Positions 56,952 through 64,000 of a stretch of DNA of 64,000 nt are shown piece by piece. Positions within the stretch are counted from its first letter, which is position 1. The number at the start of each line of letters is the position of its first letter. Source of the stretch: Conoideocrella luteorostrata. Its lineage: Eukaryota > Ascomycota > Sordariomycetes > Hypocreales > Clavicipitaceae. The stretch is from contig JASWJB010000015.1 of assembly GCA_032433595.1 (NCBI GenBank), positions 1 to 64,000 of the forward strand, read 5' to 3'. Below the pieces are notes generated by a model that did no database searches, was not told the origin of the DNA, and saw only the letters and a list, made by a program, of their open reading frames with translations. Both the position numbers and the translations under genes were made by a program.

Positions 56952-59207
56952 TGGTTTGCTTCTAGCACGCCCCAGTCCGAAGACGACGTTCAGGGGATGC
57001 GGCGAGAATTAGGGTATGCTGGGATGCATCGAATAATACCGGTTTATCAGACGGTATTTTTCCATCCGAAATGGATGGCTGTAGTCAGAGATATTGAAAG
57101 CGCGCTTCATAAATTATCCGGCGAGACTCCAAATTTTCCGTAAAAAAAGGCTCCTCACAGCTGGGAGCATGTAACCCCATGTGGAACAGATTGCCGGTTC
57201 GCAGGCAGTTGGTGATGATGTCGCAACCTTGACCAAAGTGGGGCAAGTGCTCAAACGCCAACGGATTACGGATTAATTATTGAAACTTTTCCCTGGGCGA
57301 GAGAGGGCGTGGGCGATTGCGTGAGCAGGTACGAGGGTGAGTATGAAGGCGTGGGTGAGGTGAGTGTGAAGGCGAGTGCGAAGGCGAGTGCGAAGACGAC
57401 GGGATGGGTTGAGGTTGTTGGGGGAGGAGGGAAGAGTCGGGTGGTGCTCCAACAAAGATTGATACCCGCGAGTAGGGCATCTGTCGACGTTTCAGCTAGA
57501 CAGATAGCAGCACCGTGTCAGCCGTGTGTCGACTGTCGACTGTTGACGATAGACGATAACAACATTCAAGGTGTGAGACGGAGGGGGCGAGGGGAGATGG
57601 ATCAGTAGCGTAGCGTCGCGATGCGAGAGTGCGGGTGCGGGTGCGGATGCTGATGCGAATGCTGAGGCGGATGCCGGTGCGATGCTGATGCAAGTGCCTT
57701 GCGGCAATGGGGCAATCAGGAGCGTGAACGCGAAGCCCCAGGACCGGAGCGCCCTCTGCACCAGTAATTGCTGCTCCAGTGTGTCGGCAAACTCCTTGCT
57801 AAGCACTGAAGAAGTTAGCATGTAACGCCCTGGGTGCGTGGGGACCACCGAGGTCGTTAGTAGCTGACTTATTACTCTGTAGCTAGGGGCCAGGGCCTAG
57901 TGCCTGAGAGGGTCACGTCAGCGTCCAGGACGGCCGGCCGGACGGCAAGGAGGCCCTCGAGCGAGCAGCCACTGACTGCGGAGCAGTACTCCGTGACCAG
58001 ACGGTTCATTTACTGAAGTATGTACTCCGTACGCACTCCGCAGCCTCGGCCTCTGCACGGAGTGCGGAGTGGTGGACAGCAATCTACGGAGTACGTGCGG
58101 AACCTCTGTGCGTTGTCCAGAAACTTGGACGGCATTGACGGTGAATGGCAACCAGATCGTGGATGGCAAACCTTCAGCCGGGCTCGAACTGGCAAATGAA
58201 GGGTGACGGATTTGACACTAGTCGTTTTCTGGGAAACGACTATTTTTGAGCTTTGACATGTTCTTCACCAATGCTACGGGAGATCTTCACCAGACGGTCC
58301 ACTCATGAGAGCTAGCGACGCCGCCGTGCTCCCATCGCCGTGGAAATGACTGTCAGCTCGAGATACTTGAGCAATCCATGCGAGTTGCGTGGTGTGTTGG
58401 CTGTTGGAGCACCACACTGCACAGCACCGCATTGTATCACATTGCATTGTATTTTGTCCAAGACGGGACTGTATACACTGTTCTGTACAGTGCTGCACTT
58501 GAGTAAATATGTATATCACGTCCTCCGTAGTCATATGCAATACGCATGCATGTGCGGAGCAATGTATAGTACCTATATGGAGTGCTCCGTAGTTGCTCTG
58601 CCGTTGTATTGCGGCTCCACGGCTCAAAGACCTTCCATGTGGCGCTCTAGCGGGTCAGCAGCAGCAACACCCAGCACGGAGCACGGAGCACGGGATGGTT
58701 AGGTCGCTGCTCATCAATCACCCAGGGGGGATATCAGGGCAAATCAAGTCGCTCAGTCTCCCCCGCCTCCCTGGGTAAATATCCCAGTTCGTTCACACCA
58801 GGCTAGGCACGGCCGGCCTTAGCTACTTTAGTAGACAAACTTCAAGACTTCATCTGCGTCGCGGCGACAACCCCAAGCCGGGACGCAGGCACTGCATGCA
58901 CCTGGTTCTACCGACTCCGTGTTTGCGCCTTTTCCACGGACGTGTTCCCGCGTCCTCGTTTCCCATCTTCATCTTCATCACGTTTCTGTCCTCGGCCGGC
59001 AAACTCACTACAGCTCCGATAAGATCGCAACTCAGCCGAAACATGCCCGCGGGACTTGGGGAACAAAATCGGCCACTATCGCAGGTAGCCCACTTGTTAT
59101 TCGCAACCAGACACAGCAACATGTCCTCCGCTGCCTCTATTTGAGGACGTTAGGAATTGATACAATTTGGGACAGGGACGTGGCAGTCCCATGCTGTGCT
59201 TTTCGCC
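56952..59207. other. Intergenic region with simple repeats
   Basis: This 2.3-kb region has no supported gene. It holds G-rich GTGAGG/GCGAAG hexamer tracts (57300-57410), GCGGGT/GCTGAT-like hexamers (57626-57692) and a dense cluster of CGGAGTA-type motifs (57977-58097, then 58524, 58580, 58675). Confidence 0.5.
57977..58097. repeat. CGGAGTA motif cluster
   Basis: At least six direct and inverted copies of CGGAGTA, CTCCGTA, CGGAGTG or CACTCCG lie within 120 nt, including TACTCCGTACG and TACGGAGTACG. Confidence 0.7.
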
Positions 59208-61021
59208 ATGGCGTTATCGTGGCGAGTCTTCCGGCTCGCTTCCTTCCTCTGCTTGGAAGGCCTGCTTTTCCTCACAGACAATGAGCTCTCCAGAGCGACC
59301 CATGTTCAACTGCTGGTTGCGGTGTGGCTGTCACAAATCACAATGAGGGGGATATGGTTGGTGTTCCTGTGGCCACACTTCTTCTCTCCGCTTCGCCACC
59401 TGCCACAGCCAGGAGATGGCCATTGGATCCTTGGACAAGGGCGCAGGCTGGCGGGCAATCTACCCGCTACGCCGGTAAAAGAGTGGTGCGTCCTATCCCG
59501 ACTTTTATATCGGGGGAAGCCGAACAAAAGTCGTCACAGAAGAACCCGGTCTCGAGACTTTGGAAATGCTAACGTTGGGCATGCAGGATGGAAGGGATAG
59601 AGAACAATGGTCTGATTCGCTACCTCTCCTTCTTCAACAAAGAGCGCGTCATAGTATGTTCCCCCGAGGCCTTGAAAGAAGTCCTCGTCAGCCGGAACTA
59701 CGACTTTGCAAAGCCCATGACCACAAGAGCCATGCTCAGCCCTACCCTTGGCCACGGGCTGCTGCTCGCCGAGGGCAACGAGCACAAGATACAGCGCAAG
59801 AATCTAGTGCCGGCATTTCATGTCCGGCATGTGAAGGCTCTGTATCCGCTATTCTGGAAGAAGGCAGGCGAGGTGGTGCAAGCCATGACTGCTGTTGTTG
59901 CTGCTGCTGCTGCTGCTGATGCTGCTGATGCTGATGATGCTGCTGATGCTGCTGATGCTGCTGATGCTGCCGCTGCAGAAGACACCACGGGGCCGGGGCC
60001 CAAGACCGCCGCCACCTTGGACGCCTTCTCATGGGCGTCGCGATGCACACTGGACATTATTGGCCTCGCCGGCATGGGTGTGGATTTCGGGGCCATCCAG
60101 GACGACAACAACACGTTGGCAGTGACGTACAGGCACATCTCGGCGCCTTCAGCCCAGGCCAGACTCATGATGACGCTATCCATGATCCTGCCCGCGTGGA
60201 GCTTGAAGTATCTTCCTTTGAAGCGGAACAGAGACCTCGGGGCCGCCGCAAGGACCATTCGCAGGGAGAGCCTCGCGATGATCCAGAAGCGGAGGCGGCT
60301 GATGCAGCTCGACAAGGAGCACAAGGAGCTCGACATCATATCCGTGGCGCTCCGGAGCGGGCTGTTCAAAGACGAGGAGCTGGTGGACCAGGTCATGACG
60401 TTCCTCGCCGCCGGCCACGACACCACGGCGTCGGCTCTAACCTGGTGCGTCTACCAGCTGTCGCGTCACCCCGACGCGCAGCAGAAGCTCCGGGAAGAAG
60501 TGCGGCAGTGTCTTGAGCCCGCCGGCTCCGGCCTGGACATTTCCAGCGCCGACATCGACAACATGCCGTACCTCAACGCCGTGTGCAGCGAGGTCCTGCG
60601 CACGTACAGCCCCGTGCCCCTGACTCTGCGTGTCGCCGCGTGCGACACCGTGATCCAGGGCCAAGTCATCCCGAAGGGCACCGGCATCATGCTCGCGCCA
60701 TGGGGCACCAATGTAGATATCAAGCTCTGGGGTCCCGACGCCGCCGAGTTCAAGCCCGAGCGGTGGCTCTCCTCGGCGGGCGGCGGCGCCGAGAGCAACT
60801 ACGCGTTTATGACATTTCTGCACGGCCCGCGAGGCTGCATCGGATCCAACTTTGCCAGGGCAGAGCTGGCCTGTCTACTTGCAGCGTGGGTGGGGAGGTT
60901 CAGCTTCCAGCTGGCTGACGAGGAGCTGATGGACGAGAGAAAATTGCTGTTTAAGCCGTCGGTGATAGCGAAGCCCGCGATTGGTCTGGATACCCGCGTG
61001 CAAATAGTGGAGGGCTGGTGA
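59208..61021 (+). CDS. Cytochrome P450 with Ala/Asp repeat insertion
   Basis: Exon 1 (59208-59485) and exon 2 (59587-61021), with a 101-nt GTGCGT...GCAG intron, give 570 aa. An N-terminal membrane segment is followed by a Pro hinge (HLPQPGDGHWILGQG). The I-helix is FLAAGHDTTASALTW; the K-helix ExxR is in SEVLRTYSPVPLTLR; PERW is in FKPERWL; the haem loop is FLHGPRGCIGSNFARAE with Cys about 510. It is therefore a complete, probably ER-bound monooxygenase; family and substrate are unknown. An Ala/Asp low-complexity block (about residues 194-224) is inserted between QAM and DTTGPGP, roughly between helices C and D. In-frame upstream Mets (59157) or a later one (MRGIWLVFLWP) are alternative starts. 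Confidence 0.9.
59890..59976 (+). repeat. GCT/GAT coding microsatellite in P450
   Basis: A run of GCT codons followed by GCTGAT/GCTGATGCT units encodes poly-Ala and Ala-Asp repeats. It is probably length-variable between strains. Confidence 0.9.
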
Positions 61022-62196
61022 CCACGGTACGAAATTGAGTTGAATCGAATCGGACTGAATCGGACTGAATCGAACTGAATCGATTTCCAGACATCAATTA
61101 AAATTAAAATTAAATTCAAAGTTGCATGCCGAATGCCCCGCACGGGGCAACTGAACACGGGCACTGATGAGCATGAGATTTCGTCCGTTGCATCCCACCA
61201 CCCACATACCAGCAGTGAGTGAGTGAGTGACCTGCAGCAAGTCACGTAATACTAGTACAGTACGGAGTACTCCGTAGTTACAGAGTTGCCACTACGGAGT
61301 ACGGAGTACGGTGAGATGATCTACGGTGCGTGCAGAAATGCAACTAGGTCGGCGACGGGTGAGAAGGAAAAACGTGGCGAAGAAAGTACCGCGTCTCAAA
61401 CGGTGCACAACTAGTTAGTTAGCACCGAGTTGAAGAATGTCGCCCGACGTGTTTTGGCTTTCGGCTATCGCCCACGTCTGTGCTCCATACTCTCAAACTC
61501 TCAAAACTCCGCAACTGCGGAGGCCGGAACAACTGCTCGCTACTTTGACAGAGTTCCTTAAAAAAGAATTCAGCCACTGCCCGCCCGTCCGCCCGACCTG
61601 CTCCGTAGTAACCACTGCAGTAAGCAAGGCGAAGCGTTGAAACCCTACGGATATGGAGTTCAACTAGGCGCACATTACATCACCGCCAGCGCCCAGGAGG
61701 CCAGACACGGATACGAGCGTCAGGGGCCAGCAGTGAAGCCGGAAGCTCAGCTCCATGCAGCCCATCATCCTGAACCACATTTTATCGCATGCGCCCGCAA
61801 CGCTTAACCGTATATCCACGGGCCCAAGGGCATGGCCAAAAGGCATGGCCCACTTGACGCCTAAAATACGAGTTCGATTTGACTCCGCCGTGCACTAACC
61901 AACCCCCAAGGCTCGGAAACATGACATCATGTTTTGGTGGTGTTTTTTTTTTTTCCTCTTTTCCTTTCGTTTGCAGGGGTGTTCGCGTTTTCCCGTTCAA
62001 GTAGAGCCGTTAGAAGATGCGGACGAAATAGATTAAAAGGGCAGCGTTGGGCTCGTGCCGCTGTGCATTTTTGCCGGACAGCTAGCCCTGGAACATTGAT
62101 CTTGCTGCGTGTGTCAGTCAACCAACTAGTTAGTCAGTCAACCAACCAATCAATCAACGAACCGCGCTCCCTCGCACCCTCCGCCAGCGCTCAAAC
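61022..62196. other. Intergenic with short repeats, GMC promoter
   Basis: An imperfect 10-nt repeat (GAATCGGACT type) occupies 61040-61083. A TACGGAGTA cluster lies at 61261-61311. Overlapping CAGTCAACCAA/CAATCAAC repeats lie in the GMC leader at 62113-62160. I see no gene. Confidence 0.55.
61261..61311. repeat. CGGAGTA palindrome and tandem copies
   Basis: The perfect 16-nt palindrome TACGGAGTACTCCGTA (61261-61276) is followed by direct copies TACGGAGTACGGAGTACGG at 61293-61311. Confidence 0.85.
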
Positions 62197-64000
62197 ATGC
62201 CCTCCGCGTCGGCCCTGCTATGGGGGGCCTTTCTGGCGACCTCTCCCGCCTTGGTCGCCGGCGCGCCCTCCGCAGACTGGGCAGCTCAGTCCTGGGACGC
62301 CATTGTCGTTGGAGCTGGCACCGCGGGCATCATCGTCGCCGACAGACTGAGCGAAGCAGGCCACAAGACCCTTCTCCTTGAACAGGGCGGAAAGTCATAT
62401 GGCATTGTGGGCGGCCACGAAGCGCCTGCGTGGCTGAGCGGCACGAATCTCAGCAGAGTGGACGTGCCTGGGTTGTGTAAGTCTCCTCCCGCAACATACA
62501 TGGTCCACATGGCATACATGCATGCATGCGATGTGCACTGGACCGGACCGCCGAGATTTTGTAGTAGAAACACAGACTCGCTGACAATCTGTGCCAGACT
62601 CTACCATCTTTGCCGGCAAGTCGGACCTCCTATGCCCTCCCGACCAAGTGAGCGCCTTCCAGGCCTGCACCGTCGGCGGCAACAGCGCCATCAACGCCGG
62701 GCTGTATTTCCAACCTCCCGCGTCCGACTGGGATGACTACCACCCTCCAGGCTGGCGCAGCGCCGACGTCCAGCCTTCCATCGACAGGCTCTTGCGCCGC
62801 CAGCCGGCCCTTACATCCTACTCTCCGGACGGGCAGTTTCACGTACAGAGCGGCTACGACGAGGTGCGGAAATGGATCGTCGACGGGGCCGGCTACTCCA
62901 ACGTCTCGTTCCTGGACGACGTCAACAACAAGGAGATGGTGTTCGGGCGACCCGTGTATAACTACATCAATGGCCAGCGGGGCGGGCCTGCCCGTACGTA
63001 TCTACAGAGCGCGCTGGCCCGCAAGAACTTCCGTCTCGAGACTGGCGTCCATGTGAAGCATGTGGAGCATATGAATGGCGTCGCATCCGGAGTTGCTGTC
63101 GATGCGGGAAATGGCCAGATCAAGTCCGTCAAGCTCACAAGGACGGGACGCGTGGTTCTCAGCGCCGGCGCGATGCTGTCCCCCAAGATCCTCATGTACT
63201 CCGGTATAGGACCGCGCCATGTCCTCGCCAAGCTGGCTGCCAAGTCCGTCACTCCCTACAACGAGTCGTCGTGGATCGTGCAGCCTCAAGTTGGCGAGGG
63301 TCTGTTCGACAACCCAAACACCTTTATCGTCTTGTCGTCTCCTAATGTCGAGTCCTATGTGTACAAGTACGATGACCCGATCCCGCGAGACCGCGACATG
63401 TACCTGAATACCCGCAGCGGTCCTTATAGCTTCGCCTCCCAGACATCGGCCTTCTGGACCTACGTCAACCACGCCGACGGAACCCGCGCCGGTGTCCAAG
63501 GCACAATCAGCTCATCCGGCTACTCGGACTTCACCGGAAACAACACCATCACACTCAATATCTACGGAACTTCGGGTCTCCTCTCGTCCGGTCGTGTAGA
63601 GCTCTCCGACGATGGTAAATTCATCGCTCGCCCCAGCTCGGACGTCTACTACAGCCAAGCTCGCGATGGAGAAGATGTAGCCGGCTTTATCCACTCGCTA
63701 TTCCGGCATCTACCCGCCTCGTCACCGGCTTCCCCGGCCCAAAACGGCCTCACTCCCCTCAACCTTCCGCAGAATTCCACGCTAGAGGAAATCCAGAAAT
63801 ATATTACCACGCCATCCGCCTACGCAGCAGGCTCTGTGAACCACTGGTCCAGCTCTTGCCGCCTGGGCCAGTGTGTTGACGCCGACACCAAGGTCATGGG
63901 CACCAATAACATTCACGTGGTGGATGCATCCATCTTGGCGCCTTTGACGGTGAATCCCCAGTTCGCAGTCATGGTCGCTGCCGAGAAGGGATCCGAGAGA
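62197..64000 (+). CDS. GMC oxidoreductase, secreted (3' end outside window)
   Basis: Exon 1 (62197-62476) and exon 2 (62598 to window end), with a 121-nt GTAAGT...GCCAG intron, give 561 residues without a stop. A signal peptide (ALLWGAFLATSPALVAGAP) leads the FAD dinucleotide motif AIVVGAGTAGIIVADRLSEA. Further GMC signatures are TVGGNSAINAGLYF, LSAGAMLSPKILMYSGIGP, and near the end VNHWSSSCRLGQ with the active-site His and VVDASILAPLTVNPQ. The last FAD-contact block (FAVMVAAEKGSE) is present, so only a few residues are missing. It resembles the flavin domain of cellobiose-dehydrogenase-like enzymes and other secreted alcohol/sugar oxidases, without a cytochrome domain. It probably oxidises a sugar or alcohol extracellularly. 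Confidence 0.9.

Noticed and set aside
1..64000. tRNA genes
   Set aside because: I looked for B-box-like GGTTCGA sequences; the few hits lie in coding DNA or lack a matching A-box and acceptor stem.

Overview
The window is nuclear DNA of a filamentous ascomycete, probably a sordariomycete and perhaps a hypocrealean. This is inferred from short introns (about 50-110 nt) with GTAAGT-type donors and CTRAY branch sites, two Zn2Cys6 regulators, WSC and GPI cell-wall proteins, plant and fungal wall hydrolases, a sphingolipid C9-methyltransferase, and a dispersed TACGGAGTA/TACTCCGTA motif confined to intergenic DNA. I see no rRNA, tRNA, CRISPR array or intact transposon.

Layout. 1-11.4 kb: SMP-30-type lactonohydrolase (-), 7TM membrane protein (-), flavohemoglobin (+), GH28 endopolygalacturonase (+) and a conserved unknown protein (-). 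13.7-20.3 kb: amino acid permease (+), short-chain dehydrogenase (-), eight-exon MFS sugar transporter (-). 22-31 kb: Ser-repeat secreted protein (+), GPI-type surface protein (-), alpha/beta-hydrolase (+), sphingolipid C9-methyltransferase (-). 33-41 kb: repeat-rich GPI-type protein (-), large WSC protein with about 100 STGPxT hexapeptides (+), small secreted jelly-roll-like protein (-). 41.5-51.5 kb: second sugar transporter (-), nine-exon GH81 endo-beta-1,3-glucanase with a C-terminal trefoil-like domain (-), first Zn2Cys6 factor (+). 51.8-57 kb: an ultra-microexon secreted-peptide gene (-) and the second Zn2Cys6 factor (-). 59-64 kb: cytochrome P450 (+) and a GMC oxidoreductase cut by the window edge (+).

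The exceptional locus is 51850-53920 on the minus strand. A 93-nt first exon encodes a signal peptide and a short propeptide ending in a Lys-Arg (Kex2-type) site. After it, the mature peptide is split by 31 predicted phase-0 introns of 50-77 nt. Twenty-six of the 30 internal exons are exactly 3 nt, i.e. one codon per exon; the others are 6, 6, 6 and 12 nt. Reading through all of them gives an uninterrupted 68-residue precursor with eight cysteines, all in the processed part, then a stop codon. A standard gene finder would miss this gene. Because every exon length is a multiple of three and every intron is phase 0, any exon-skipping pattern keeps the frame.

Most other genes concern the cell surface, nutrient uptake and polymer breakdown: secreted GH28, GH81, GMC and lactonohydrolase; two sugar transporters and an amino acid permease; three repeat-rich surface or secreted proteins. 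No classical secondary-metabolite cluster is evident. Multi-exon gene models were built by eye from splice signals, reading frame and family motifs.
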